A stretch of 64,000 bases of DNA from Chloroflexota bacterium (GTDB taxonomy: Bacteria > Chloroflexota > Dehalococcoidia > GIF9 > AB-539-J10), in NCBI GenBank assembly GCA_013388845.1, contig JACAEN010000011.1, positions 62,001 to 126,000 of the forward strand, read 5' to 3'. Each line of letters starts with the position of its first letter. The stretch's first letter is position 1. Made by a program: the position numbers and the translations under genes. Below are positions 50,811 through 59,652 of the stretch, in pieces. The notes beneath the pieces are model-generated. The model did not search any database, was not told the origin of the DNA, and saw only the letters and a list, made by a program, of their open reading frames with translations.

Positions 50811-51500
50811 ATGAGCATATCTCTAACAAGATTCATCAAGGATGTACTGAGGAAGCCTGAAGCAATCCCAACCCCTGGTGCCATATTCTACAATGCGACA
50901 GTGGCAAAAGTTCTGCGCAAGCCTGAAACAAAGATAGCTAAAGACCTAGTGGAAAAGATGGGAAACGGCACTATTCTGGATTTAGGTTCGGGAACAGGTT
51001 ATTTGGCAATAGAGATTGCCAAGGGGTCACCCAGCTTACAGGTCTATGGCATCGATCTCAGCAGGCAAATGGTCAAGATTGCCACACGTCATGCCCAAGG
51101 CATTGATAATGCTCGATTTGTTTTTGGCAATGCAGCCAAACTCCCTTTCAAGGATAATTCAATAGACCTTGTGATTAGTACGGGCGCTTCGCATCATTGG
51201 AAGACACCACGCACGGTGTTCGATGAATGCTATCGGGTGCTAAAAACTGGCAAGGAAGCTTGGATATATGATGGGTGTCCTGAGGTATTCCGCAACCCGG
51301 CTGATAGAAGAAAAGTGAACGAGGAATATGGGTTCTTTGTTGGCCGATTCGGGCCCAGAGTCTCTACACTACATGGTTTCACCAGGGAAGAATACCAGAC
51401 CGTGATTAAGGGTATGCTGGAGCAAACGGCATTCAAAGGCAATTACCAGATGGCGCTAACAGATATCTGGATGAAGATTACGCTTAAGAAGCGCCCGTAA
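50811..51500 (+). CDS. Class I SAM-dependent methyltransferase
   Basis: A 229-residue UbiE-like methyltransferase. SAM motifs are ILDLGSGTGYLAIEIA, VYGIDLSRQMVKIA, FVFGNAAKLPFKDNSIDLVI and YRVLKTGKEAWIYDG. It starts 18 bases after metF and may be co-transcribed. The acceptor is unknown; the fold is too widespread to tie it to folate metabolism. Confidence 0.85.
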   Translation: MSISLTRFIKDVLRKPEAIPTPGAIFYNATVAKVLRKPETKIAKDLVEKMGNGTILDLGSGTGYLAIEIAKGSPSLQVYGIDLSRQMVKIATRHAQGIDNARFVFGNAAKLPFKDNSIDLVISTGASHHWKTPRTVFDECYRVLKTGKEAWIYDGCPEVFRNPADRRKVNEEYGFFVGRFGPRVSTLHGFTREEYQTVIKGMLEQTAFKGNYQMALTDIWMKITLKKRP

Positions 51501-51549
51501 GCGCGTTTGCCGGTTCGCGACTTTCTGGTTGTTTATCACATTCAAAGTT

Positions 51550-51592
51550 GGGGTGAGAGGATCTGAGCCTCCGACCACCTGAACCCCATTCA
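51550..51592 (-). repeat. Partial tRNA-Pro 3'-half copy (putative att site, left end)
   Basis: 43 bases matching 41 of 43 positions of 55809-55851, the 3' half of tRNA-Pro from the anticodon loop to near the acceptor end. The match stops in the anticodon stem. The geometry (intact tRNA at one end, 3'-half copy at the other, 4.26 kb apart, same orientation) is what tRNA-targeting integrases leave behind. Confidence 0.75.
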
Positions 51593-51653
51593 CTCTAGAA
51601 AAAAGGTAGAGCCCACTCGCCTCCTTTATGAATGAGCAACCTTAAAATCGAAA

Positions 51654-51731
51654 TGGGCTATGCCCAGCTCGCCCTCCGGGCGGATGTAGGTATCCGCACT
51701 GGAGTTTTTGCTCGTCCAGATGCCCTTTGGG
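51654..51731 (+). ncRNA. Candidate structured leader RNA upstream of the DAHP synthase gene
   Basis: Four hairpins follow one another: TGGGC-TAT-GCCCA (51654-51666), GCCC-TCC-GGGC (51671-51681), GCGGAT-GTAGGT-ATCCGC (51680-51697) and CTGGA-N11-TCCAG (51699-51719), then CCC-TTT-GGG. The DAHP synthase ATG is 44 bases beyond. I do not recognise a known riboswitch. A structured leader is inferred from geometry only. Confidence 0.35.
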
Positions 51732-51774
51732 AACCTAGACAAAAAGGCAGAATATATGTATCATCTTAGGCGCT

Positions 51775-52791
51775 ATGATAGTGGAGATGAGAAAAAATGC
51801 CACTCCGGAGGAGATAAACGGGGTGGTGCAGAAGGCTAAATCGCTGGGACTGGGCACCCAGTTGAATGTGGGCACCGACAAGACAGTAGTGGCTTTACTG
51901 GGAAGCAACACAGGGCAGTTATCTACCGACATCTTCGCCGTGCTCCCTGGAGTGGAGAACGTAGCCCGGATTATGAAACCTTACAAGCTCGCCTCCCGCG
52001 AATTCAAGCCACAGGACAGCGTGGTTTCCGTTAGCGGGATCGAGATCGGGAGCAAGCAAATTGTGGTTATGGCCGGGCCCTGTGCTGTGGAAAACGAAGA
52101 ACAGCTCATGAAGGCGGCCACGGCTGTGAAAGAAGGCGGAGCCTGTATTTTGCGCGGTGGTGCCTTCAAACCACGCACCTCCCCCTTTAGCTTTCAGGGG
52201 CTGGAGAAGGCCGGCTTGGAGCTGCTGGCGAGAGCTAGAGAGCAGTTTAACATACCTGTAGTTACCGAGGTGGTGGACGCCCACGATGTGAGCCTGGTGT
52301 CCAAGTATGCGGATATCCTTCAAGTCGGGTCCCGAAATATGCAAAACTTCGCCCTGCTAACCGCACTTGGGAAGAGTAAGCACCCCGTCTTATTGAAACG
52401 GGGGTTCTCATGCACCGTTGCTGAATGGCTGACAGCGGCCGACTATTTGCTAGCAGAGGGGAACAACCAGGTTATTTTGTGCGAGAGAGGGATCAGGACC
52501 TTTGAGCCCAGCACTCGCTTTTCTCTCGATGTGTGCTCTATACCCGTGATTAAAAGATCCAGCCACCTGCCTCTAATCGTCGATCCCAGCCATGCTGCCG
52601 GTCACTATGCTCTGGTTCCAGCGATAGCCAAGGCCGCCATAGCTGCCGGTGCCGATGGGCTTCTCATCGAGGTTCACCCCAACCCCAAGGAAGCCCTCGT
52701 AGATGGCCTTCAGTCCCTTACTCCATCGGACTTCGCCAGATTGATGAAGGAACTCAGGCTAGTTGCCAAATCGGTAGGCAGATACATCTAG
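51775..52791 (+). CDS. aroF: 3-deoxy-7-phosphoheptulonate (DAHP) synthase, AroF/TM0343 type
   Basis: A 338-residue DAHP synthase, which condenses phosphoenolpyruvate and erythrose 4-phosphate in the first shikimate step. Residues 1-70 form the ferredoxin-like regulatory domain of the Thermotoga type (VEMRKNATPEEINGVVQKAK). The barrel follows with MAGPCAVENEEQL, LRGGAFKPRTSPFSFQG, LQVGSRNMQNF, LLKRGFSCTVAEWL, VDPSHAAGHY and LIEVHPNPKEAL. It appears complete. No other shikimate gene is near; it lies just inside the putative tRNA-Pro island. Confidence 0.93.
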   Translation: MIVEMRKNATPEEINGVVQKAKSLGLGTQLNVGTDKTVVALLGSNTGQLSTDIFAVLPGVENVARIMKPYKLASREFKPQDSVVSVSGIEIGSKQIVVMAGPCAVENEEQLMKAATAVKEGGACILRGGAFKPRTSPFSFQGLEKAGLELLARAREQFNIPVVTEVVDAHDVSLVSKYADILQVGSRNMQNFALLTALGKSKHPVLLKRGFSCTVAEWLTAADYLLAEGNNQVILCERGIRTFEPSTRFSLDVCSIPVIKRSSHLPLIVDPSHAAGHYALVPAIAKAAIAAGADGLLIEVHPNPKEALVDGLQSLTPSDFARLMKELRLVAKSVGRYI

Positions 52792-53017
52792 TCAGGCCTC
52801 TCAGTCTCCGGTGGTCAGGGAGGGCCTATTCACCATCCCCCTGATTGGATCGGCAGTAAGGCAACCGCTATTCTTGACAGAAGCTGCTGCGTTTGGTAAC
52901 CTTGAGCCCACTTTTTTAAGAGTTTCCTCAGAGAACTCTGAAGCCCGGATAAGGCCGCACTTCTCAGGGTTTCTTGTTTAGCCAGGAGCGACCGAGTTTA
53001 ATAAGGGTAGAGATTAC

Positions 53018-53959
53018 ATGACTGACAAAAGGTACCGCCACATCAGCATTACCCCTAATTTCTATCAATTAGGCACTCCGTCTTTCCCCGCCTACCTGTC
53101 CCTGGGAGACGATGGGATGATTATCGAAGGGGGGACGGGGGCTACCTTCGTTATCATCCTTAATCAGCTAAAGGAACTGGGTATTGAGGCGGAGCGCATC
53201 AAATACCTGTTCCTGACCCACACCCATGCTGACCACATCGGGGCAATACCTCGCCTGAGAAGAATATGGCCTCATCTGAAGGTTGTAGCCAGCCCGGTAG
53301 GAGAAAAGCTGTTGACCAGGCTGGTCACAAAGGAGGAGGCACTGAAGGAATTTGTTGAGGTAGACCGCAGCATCGCCAGGATTATGCTCTCCAAAGGCCA
53401 GATTGACGCTGTCCCCCCCGAGCTGGATAGCTATAAATTTGGCGTGGATATGGTGGTTAAGGAAGGTGACCGTCTTGACCTTGGCTCAGGAGTATCGTGG
53501 ACTGTTTATGAGACCCCGGGGCATTCGCCGTGCCATACCTCCCTGCACAATGAAAGGGAGGGGACACTGGTCATCGGAGACGCCACCGGATTCTACCTAC
53601 CTGAAAAGGACATTTTCTGGCCCAATTACTTCCACTCTCTCGAGGCCTACTGCAGCAGCATCCGGAAGCTCGCATCACTGCCGGCCCAGAGAGGAGCCTT
53701 AAGTCACAACGGTGTCATTGAAGGCGGGATCAAACGTTATTTTCGGAAGGCCATCAGGGCGACGGAGTCCTACCATCAGGAGATGATGGCCAGGCTGGAC
53801 AGGGGGGAAGCCCTTGATGAGATTGCTCTGGAAAAGGCGAAGTGGGTGGTCACCTTTACCGCTCTGCTACCATTTGAGGGAATAAAGGCACTGGCCGCGC
53901 TGCTGGTCAGACGTTCCCAGTCCGCAGTCGTCAGTGAAGGCATGTTAGCCATCCCGTAA
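53018..53959 (+). CDS. MBL-fold metallo-hydrolase
   Basis: A 313-residue metallo-beta-lactamase fold protein unrelated in detail to the one at 27.5 kb. The metal motif is LTHTHADHIG, with VYETPGHSPCHTSLH and VIGDATGFYLP giving further ligands. The C-terminal 80 residues are helical. Substrate unknown. The upstream 226 bases show no clear promoter apart from a weak AGAGTT/AACTCT hairpin. Confidence 0.83.
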   Translation: MTDKRYRHISITPNFYQLGTPSFPAYLSLGDDGMIIEGGTGATFVIILNQLKELGIEAERIKYLFLTHTHADHIGAIPRLRRIWPHLKVVASPVGEKLLTRLVTKEEALKEFVEVDRSIARIMLSKGQIDAVPPELDSYKFGVDMVVKEGDRLDLGSGVSWTVYETPGHSPCHTSLHNEREGTLVIGDATGFYLPEKDIFWPNYFHSLEAYCSSIRKLASLPAQRGALSHNGVIEGGIKRYFRKAIRATESYHQEMMARLDRGEALDEIALEKAKWVVTFTALLPFEGIKALAALLVRRSQSAVVSEGMLAIP

Positions 53960-53990
53960 TGGATAATATAACTATGGCGTGGTGAGGCAG

Positions 53991-54206
53991 ATGCAAGAGA
54001 TAAAGCGTGTTGAAATAGAAGCAACCACACAATTTGAGACGATTATGTCACAACACTTCCTGGAGCTAGACGAGGCAGCACAGACTAACCTCCACCACAG
54101 CTCACCAGGGCCTATGGGGCCGCCCCCATCGCCCGCGAGTCACTCGCTTGATATGTCGGCATGGCTGGTAATATACTCAGATAGCACCAAGCTGGAGAGA
54201 AAGTGA
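53991..54206 (+). CDS. Short open frame before the GlcD-like gene, doubtful
   Basis: A possible 71-residue product (MQEIKRVEIEATTQFETIM...) whose stop overlaps the start of the next gene. The second half is Pro/Ser/His-rich and low in structure (SSPGPMGPPPSPASHS). No ribosome-binding site of quality and no family recognised. It may be a decayed gene or the leader of the GlcD-like gene. Confidence 0.2.
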   Translation: MQEIKRVEIEATTQFETIMSQHFLELDEAAQTNLHHSSPGPMGPPPSPASHSLDMSAWLVIYSDSTKLERK

Positions 54207-55627
54207 TGCCGAAAGGACAGCCCGGTACCAGAAGCAATTACGGTCGGGTTACTGATGAGGTTGTGGCCCGGCTGGCCGCCATAGTCGGCAATAAGAATGT
54301 CCTGACGGGAGAAGAGCGGGAGAACTACACCCGCGATGAGATGCCCGGAAAAAGGTCTTTCCTCCCCGAGGTAGTGGTAAAACCTGAAAACAGCCGTTCC
54401 GTAGCCGAAATACTGAAACTGGCCAACGAGAAAGTTATCCCGGTCACTCCTCGAGGGGGAGGGACTGGTCTCTCCGGTGGGGCAGCCCCCATCTATGGAG
54501 GTATCGTCCTCTCGCTGGAGAAGATGAACCGTATACTGGAGATTGACAAGGTCAACTTTGTGGCTACTGTCGAGGCTGGCGTTCTCCTCTCTGATTTACT
54601 CGAAGCTGTGAACGAGCAGGGACTCTATTATCCACTATACCCCGGCGAGGCCAGTGCTGCTATCGGTGGTAACGTGGCGACCAATGCTGGCGGAATGAAC
54701 GCCGTGAAGTACGGCGTTACCCGGCATTTTGTCCTGGGACTGGAAATAGTGTTGCCCACCGGCGAAATAATCCAGACCGGGGGTAAGTTCGTTAAATGCT
54801 CTACCGCCTACGACCTCACACAGTTAATCGTCGGCTCAGAGGGCACCCTGGCGGTGATTACCAAGGTCCTGCTGAGGCTGGTTACCCCGCCAAGGAAGAC
54901 GGAAATGCTCTTCGTTCCCTTCCACAGCCTCCGTGCTGCCATAGGCTCTGTCCCTGACATACTACAGCGGGGGATACTCCCGGTGGGCATAGAGTTTATG
55001 GAGAGGGACATGATCAACCTGGCCGAGCAGTATACGGGTAAAGAAATTCCCCTCCATGACCATGAGGCCTTTCTTATGATTCTTCTGGAGGGGGAAAATG
55101 ACAAGGAGATTCACCGGCAGGCCAATGAAATCGCCTCAATCTGCCTGAACAATGGTGCCGTTGATGTCTTTATGCCAGCCGGCAGCCGGGCCAAAAGGGA
55201 CCTGCTGGAGGCTAGGGAGAAATTTTACTATGCCTTGCAGCGTTTCGGCATGGTGGACTTCGCCGACGTTGTTGTGCCTCGGAGCAACATAGCAGAGTTT
55301 GTGGAGACAGCACACCGGATGGGAGAAGAGCACCAGATACCCATCATCGCCCTGGGACATGCCGGGGATGGCAACGTACACCTGACACTAATGGGCCAGG
55401 CAGGAGGCGAAGACGAGGCGGGGGTAAAAAAGCTTCTCAGCAAGCTCTGTCAGGTGGGGGTGTCGCTGGGTGGCACGATATCTGGGGAGCACGGCCTTGG
55501 CTTTGCCAAAAAAGATTATCTGCCTATAGCTGACAGTGCCAGTAAGATAGAGTTGATGAAAAGAATCAAGAGGGCATTTGATCCTAAGGGTATTATGAAC
55601 CCGGGCAAGATTTTCAGCCTGGAGTAA
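54206..55627 (+). CDS. GlcD-like FAD-linked oxidase (glycolate/D-lactate type)
   Basis: A 473-residue FAD-binding type 4/GlcD protein. FAD motifs are VKPENSRSVAEILKLANE, VTPRGGGTGLSGGAAPIYGG, GEASAAIGGNVATNAGGMNA, VKYGVTRHFVLGLEIVLPTG and GSEGTLAVITKV; the C-terminal cap holds HAGDGNVH and GGTISGEHGLGFAKKDYL. These enzymes oxidise 2-hydroxy acids, often with a GlcF-type iron-sulfur partner, which is not adjacent here. I start at ATG 54206; GTG at 54203 is the alternative. Confidence 0.88.
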   Translation: MPKGQPGTRSNYGRVTDEVVARLAAIVGNKNVLTGEERENYTRDEMPGKRSFLPEVVVKPENSRSVAEILKLANEKVIPVTPRGGGTGLSGGAAPIYGGIVLSLEKMNRILEIDKVNFVATVEAGVLLSDLLEAVNEQGLYYPLYPGEASAAIGGNVATNAGGMNAVKYGVTRHFVLGLEIVLPTGEIIQTGGKFVKCSTAYDLTQLIVGSEGTLAVITKVLLRLVTPPRKTEMLFVPFHSLRAAIGSVPDILQRGILPVGIEFMERDMINLAEQYTGKEIPLHDHEAFLMILLEGENDKEIHRQANEIASICLNNGAVDVFMPAGSRAKRDLLEAREKFYYALQRFGMVDFADVVVPRSNIAEFVETAHRMGEEHQIPIIALGHAGDGNVHLTLMGQAGGEDEAGVKKLLSKLCQVGVSLGGTISGEHGLGFAKKDYLPIADSASKIELMKRIKRAFDPKGIMNPGKIFSLE

Positions 55628-55649
55628 CCGGGCAGAATGGAGACCAGCA

Positions 55650-55841
55650 ATGGGACTCTCCGACAGAATTAAGGCAAGCATGGCCGAGGGCTCCCTGGAT
55701 AAGGCGCATGCTTGGGTAGGGGACAATCCTCAATCGGCAGCACAGAAGGTTGATGATTTTAGAGAGGCAAAAATCAATCCGTTAGCACAGTCTAGAAATC
55801 CAGAAATCGGGGTGAGAGGATTTGAACCTCCGACCACCTGA
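55650..55841 (+). pseudogene. Gene 5' fragment truncated at the tRNA-Pro junction
   Basis: An open frame with a fair start (GGAGACCAGCA-ATG) reading MGLSDRIKASMAEGSLDKAH. It then runs into the tRNA-Pro sequence and ends with the meaningless translation GVRGFEPPTT, a known artefact of reading through a tRNA. The likely reading is the 5' end of a gene cut off at the island border. No family recognised. Confidence 0.4.
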
Positions 55842-55880
55842 ACCCCATTCAGGTGCGCTACCAGGCTGCGCTACACCCCG
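55807..55880 (-). tRNA. tRNA-Pro (anticodon GGG)
   Basis: A 74-base cloverleaf on the minus strand. Acceptor CGGGGTG/CACCCCG with discriminator A (the bacterial tRNA-Pro pattern C1-G72). The anticodon stem CCTGA/TCAGG encloses ATGGGGT (anticodon GGG, reads CCC). T arm GGTTCAAATCC. CCA is not encoded. Its 3' half is repeated at 51550-51592. Confidence 0.95.
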
Positions 55881-55901
55881 TCGCCGCGACCTGCCTAAAT
55901 A

Positions 55902-55910
55902 TGTTATCAT
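55902..55910 (+). promoter_or_regulatory. Extended -10 promoter of the foldase gene
   Basis: TGTTATCAT, 45 bases before the TTG start at 55955. No clear -35 box. Confidence 0.4.
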
Positions 55911-55954
55911 ACTCGCCACAACAAAGAAAACATCAGATTGGCAGGTTGTGACTC

Positions 55955-57199
55955 TTGGCTAAGAAACAAAAGAAGGCTACGCCTGAGCGAGTCCCCACTA
56001 AACGCCAACTGTCCAAATGGCAGCGTGAGGAGAAAATACGCCGAATTGCGATAATCGCCTCCGCTGTTTTCCTGGCAGGCATTTTGAGCTGGGTAGGCTA
56101 TAAGTCTTATGAGGATTATCGGGCCAGGACTGCAGCGTGGCGTGAGGTCGTGATCGAAGTAAATGATGTCTCCTTTACTATGGAATACTTTGTAGATATG
56201 CTCGATGTTTACACTAAAGGCATCGACTCTGAAACGCTCAATTTATGGGGCGATTATATCGCTGGCATGGTTGCTAATATGCTTATCCAGTCGGAGTTAA
56301 CAAGACAAGGGGCTGAAAATCTGGGCATTCACGTTACTTCTGCTGAAATAGATAGGGGGCTACAAGAACGTGGATGGCCCAACGATAGGGTATATAGGGA
56401 CATAGTTGCCGCCAACTTATCGCAGGAAAAGCTTCAGAATTACTTTGGTTTGAATCTAACTGACACGATGGAGCAAGCTCGTGTGCAAGTAATGCTTGTA
56501 GAGAGCGAAGAGGTGGCTGCTAAGTTGATAGCTCAGATCGAGCCTTGTAGCAACATCACTGTTTTTGCCGCGGAGTATTCCTGTAACTCCTCCGTCGAAG
56601 GCGATTTGGGCTGGCTGCCCAGGGAACTGATGCCTAATACCTTAATTGCTGATGCCGCCTTTAACCTTACCCTCTGCGATATAAGTTCGCCTATTTATGA
56701 TAAAGATGCGATCAAAGACGTTGGCTACTGGCTTATAGAAGTTACTGATAAACAAGGTGAAAAGATAAAAGCCAGAGCCATGCTGCTGGGTAGCGAGGAG
56801 GAGGCAGAGCGCGTTAAATCTGAATTAGCTAGTGGAAACTTCAGCTCTCTAGCCCAGAAATACTCTCAGCATAAAAGCAAAACCGAGGGTGGTGAGCTTG
56901 GTTTGTTAGGACGAGGCGATATGGGCAGTGATACCTTCGACGCAGTTGCCTTCAACATTACTGCTAATGAGGTAAGCGAGCCAGTCAAAGATGTGTCTGT
57001 CCAAACAACTGGTGGCTATTGGCTAGTTATGGTTGTCGATAGAGGTGTGCAGGACCTTGATGAGGAGACCAGGGAAAAGCTGATAGATAAGCGGTTGAAC
57101 GACTGGTTTGAGGAATGGAGAAAGAATAGCACAATTGAAAACATGTTGACTACGGAGAAGAAATCCTGGGCTGTAAACAAGGTTTTGCAAGGGAGATAG
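55955..57199 (+). CDS. Membrane-anchored PpiC/SurA-type peptidyl-prolyl isomerase
   Basis: A 414-residue foldase. A basic cytoplasmic tail (KKQKKATPERVPTKRQLSKW) and one membrane helix near residues 30-48 (IAIIASAVFLAGILSWVGY) are followed by a SurA-N-like helical part and one or two parvulin-like segments (AEYSCNSSVEGDLGWLPREL; AQKYSQHKSKTEGGELGLLG). It should help exported proteins fold outside the membrane. The start is TTG. hom follows four bases after its stop. Confidence 0.85.
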   Translation: MAKKQKKATPERVPTKRQLSKWQREEKIRRIAIIASAVFLAGILSWVGYKSYEDYRARTAAWREVVIEVNDVSFTMEYFVDMLDVYTKGIDSETLNLWGDYIAGMVANMLIQSELTRQGAENLGIHVTSAEIDRGLQERGWPNDRVYRDIVAANLSQEKLQNYFGLNLTDTMEQARVQVMLVESEEVAAKLIAQIEPCSNITVFAAEYSCNSSVEGDLGWLPRELMPNTLIADAAFNLTLCDISSPIYDKDAIKDVGYWLIEVTDKQGEKIKARAMLLGSEEEAERVKSELASGNFSSLAQKYSQHKSKTEGGELGLLGRGDMGSDTFDAVAFNITANEVSEPVKDVSVQTTGGYWLVMVVDRGVQDLDEETREKLIDKRLNDWFEEWRKNSTIENMLTTEKKSWAVNKVLQGR

Positions 57200-57203
57200 C
57201 ACC

Positions 57204-58502
57204 ATGATGAAAAAGGAAATTGGCATTGGCTTACTAGGTTTGGGGACTGTGGGGGGTGGCGTGGCTGAAGTCCTGGCCACCAAGGCAGGCAGCTTGGCTG
57301 AGCAAGCGAGGCTGCCTCTAGTTTTGAAAAAGGTACTTGAACGCGACGTGAGTAAACGCTACCCAGCAGAACTAGGTCCTAACTTGACTACCACCAATCC
57401 TGAGGAAGTCCTCTCACATCCTGAGGTAGATATAGTAATCGAACTCATTGGCGGCGAACATCCGGCCACGGAGTACATGAAACGAGCTATCGCTAACGGA
57501 AAACACGTAGTTACAGCCAATAAGGAGGTAATAGCTAAGCATGGATACGAGCTATTGTCTCTGGCCAGGAAATACAATGTTGACCTCCGCTATGAAGCGA
57601 GTGTAGGCAGCGGCATACCACTGATTTCCCCTTTTCAGCAAGACTTAGCTGCCAATAAAATCTCAGCCATCCGTGCCATCCTTAACGGCACCACTAACTA
57701 TATTCTGACCAGAATGGCAAAAGAGGGACTGGAATTTGCTTCGACATTGAAACAAGCCCAAGAGTTAGGTTATGCTGAAGCCAATCCCGCTAATGATATA
57801 GAGGGGATAGATGCTGCTTACAAGCTAGTCATCTTATCCAACATAGCATTTCGGGCTAAATTTGTCCCTCAAGATGTATACTGCGAAGGAATAGCCAATA
57901 TTGCCGCCCGGGATTTTCTCTATGCCCGAGAATTTGGCTACGCTATAAAACTTCTGGCCATTGCCAAGAAAGATGGTGACAAAGTGGAGATGAGGGTTCA
58001 TCCTGTTTTTATCCCCCAGGACTCCCAGTTAGCTAAAGTGGATGGTGTCTATAATGCCGTCGAAGTGGAAACTGACTTGGCTGGCAAACTGGTCTTTTAT
58101 GGAGAAGGGGCTGGAGGCCTCAGAGCTTCTAGCGCTGTTATTGCTGATGTGTTGGCAATAGCCAGAAATATCTATCGCGGCGTAAATAATGTTCCTGAAC
58201 TGAGATTAGACCGGCGAATCACTGTCAAGCCCGTGTCTGACGTAAAGACTCGGTACTATCTGAGGTTGAATGCGCCTGACCGCCCCGGTGTTTTAGCTCA
58301 AATCTCCAAAGTTCTGGGCGACAATTCCATAAGCATTTCGTCCGTAATTCAGAAAGAAAGCGACCCAGCAGCTCAAACCGCCATAATCGTCATTATGACC
58401 TATCCGGCCGAGGAAAAAGGGATGCAAAAGGCTCTTAAGCAACTAAAGCAGCTACCGGTGGTTAATGAGGTTAGCAACTTTATCAGAGTTGAGGAGTCCT
58501 GA
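57204..58502 (+). CDS. hom: Homoserine dehydrogenase
   Basis: A 432-residue Hom, which reduces aspartate semialdehyde to homoserine. An NAD(P) fold (IGLLGLGTVGGGVAEVL), VVTANKEVIAKHG, the catalytic region YEASVGSGIPLISPFQ and LNGTTNYILTRM, GYAEANPANDIEGIDAAYK, and a C-terminal ACT domain (residues 355-430, YYLRLNAPDRPGVLAQISKV) for feedback control by threonine. It is followed by thrC five bases after the stop. Confidence 0.95.
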   Translation: MMKKEIGIGLLGLGTVGGGVAEVLATKAGSLAEQARLPLVLKKVLERDVSKRYPAELGPNLTTTNPEEVLSHPEVDIVIELIGGEHPATEYMKRAIANGKHVVTANKEVIAKHGYELLSLARKYNVDLRYEASVGSGIPLISPFQQDLAANKISAIRAILNGTTNYILTRMAKEGLEFASTLKQAQELGYAEANPANDIEGIDAAYKLVILSNIAFRAKFVPQDVYCEGIANIAARDFLYAREFGYAIKLLAIAKKDGDKVEMRVHPVFIPQDSQLAKVDGVYNAVEVETDLAGKLVFYGEGAGGLRASSAVIADVLAIARNIYRGVNNVPELRLDRRITVKPVSDVKTRYYLRLNAPDRPGVLAQISKVLGDNSISISSVIQKESDPAAQTAIIVIMTYPAEEKGMQKALKQLKQLPVVNEVSNFIRVEES

Positions 58503-58507
58503 GCGAA

Positions 58508-59590
58508 GTGAAGGAGCGAGGCGTCTTAAATAGATATCGTAATTTCCTGCCAGTGACTCCGGCTACGCCCTTGATTACGCTGGGAGAAGGCGAGACCCCT
58601 CTCGTGAGGTCACGAATTTTAGAGAAAGAGCTTGGCTGTGGTGAACTTTATTTTAAGCTGGAAGGCTGTAATCCTACGGGCTCTTTCAAAGACCGAGGCA
58701 TGGTGGTGGCAGTGGCTAAGGCGGTAGAGAATGGCAGTCGGAGCATCATTTGCGCTTCCACAGGTAATACCAGCGCTTCAGCTGCCGCTTATGGCGCCAG
58801 GTTCGGACTCAAGACTATCGTCATTATCCCTAAAGGGAAGATAGCCATGGGCAAGCTCGCCCAAGCCTTGGTTTACGACGCCCAGATTATCGGCATAAAA
58901 GGTAATTTTGACCAGGCGCTTCACATAGTACGTGCCTTGACTCAGAAATATCCCATTACTCTGGTAAATTCTCTAAATCCTCATCGCATCGAAGGTCAGA
59001 AAACGGCAGCTTTTGAGATTGTGGATGACTTGGGAGATGCTCCCGATTATCTCTTCATCCCCGTGGGCAATGCTGGGAATATCACTGCTTACTGGAAGGG
59101 ATTTGTGGAATACTATCGCACAGGCAAGGCCAGCCACACTCCCAGAATGATGGGCTTTCAGGCGGCTGGCGCTGCCCCTATAGTTGTGGGTAAGGTTGTT
59201 AAACGACCCAGGACCATTGCCACAGCTATTCGCATCGGCAATCCTGCTAGCTGGCAAAAGGCAGTAGCTGCCCGAGATGAGTCGGGAGGCGTTATTGACT
59301 GTGTTACTGATGATGAAATTATCAATGCTTATAGATTGATGGCTATCAAAGAAGGTATCTTTGGTGAGCCCGCTTCAGCTGCCTCTTTAGCTGGGCTTAT
59401 CAAGCTATCGAGGAAGGGAAACTTCTCGGGCAAGCGTGTAGTCTGCATTGTGACTGGCAGCGGGTTAAAGGACCCCGGTGTGCCAGCAAGATATGCCCGG
59501 GCACCTCTGGAGCTCCCTGCTGAGCTGGCGGCTGTTGAGGAAGTTTTGAAGTTGCCAACCTCGCCGACTCTTCACCACACTCAAAGGTGA
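58508..59590 (+). CDS. thrC: Threonine synthase
   Basis: A 360-residue PLP enzyme that makes threonine from O-phosphohomoserine. GEGETPLVRS at the N-terminus, the PLP-lysine in NPTGSFKDRGMV, CASTGNTSASAAAY, PVGNAGNITAYWKG and EPASAASLAGL. GTG start, five bases after hom. It is the short (class II-like) form common in Chloroflexota. Confidence 0.94.
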   Translation: MKERGVLNRYRNFLPVTPATPLITLGEGETPLVRSRILEKELGCGELYFKLEGCNPTGSFKDRGMVVAVAKAVENGSRSIICASTGNTSASAAAYGARFGLKTIVIIPKGKIAMGKLAQALVYDAQIIGIKGNFDQALHIVRALTQKYPITLVNSLNPHRIEGQKTAAFEIVDDLGDAPDYLFIPVGNAGNITAYWKGFVEYYRTGKASHTPRMMGFQAAGAAPIVVGKVVKRPRTIATAIRIGNPASWQKAVAARDESGGVIDCVTDDEIINAYRLMAIKEGIFGEPASAASLAGLIKLSRKGNFSGKRVVCIVTGSGLKDPGVPARYARAPLELPAELAAVEEVLKLPTSPTLHHTQR

Positions 59591-59652
59591 CAAGAGGCAA
59601 AGAGCCAGTGATATTGGAGACGGGATGACGTTAAATTAAGGAGACGAAAATC

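Larger units (their letters stand above)
51593..55806. mobile_element. Putative small integrative island at tRNA-Pro (decayed, no integrase)
   Basis: The segment between the partial tRNA-Pro copy and the intact tRNA-Pro. It carries a DAHP synthase, an MBL hydrolase, a short open frame, a GlcD-like oxidase and a truncated frame at the right edge. It looks G+C-richer than the flanks (by eye). No integrase, transposase or phage gene is present, so it would be a decayed or cargo-only element. A tRNA duplication without mobility is the alternative. Confidence 0.5.
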
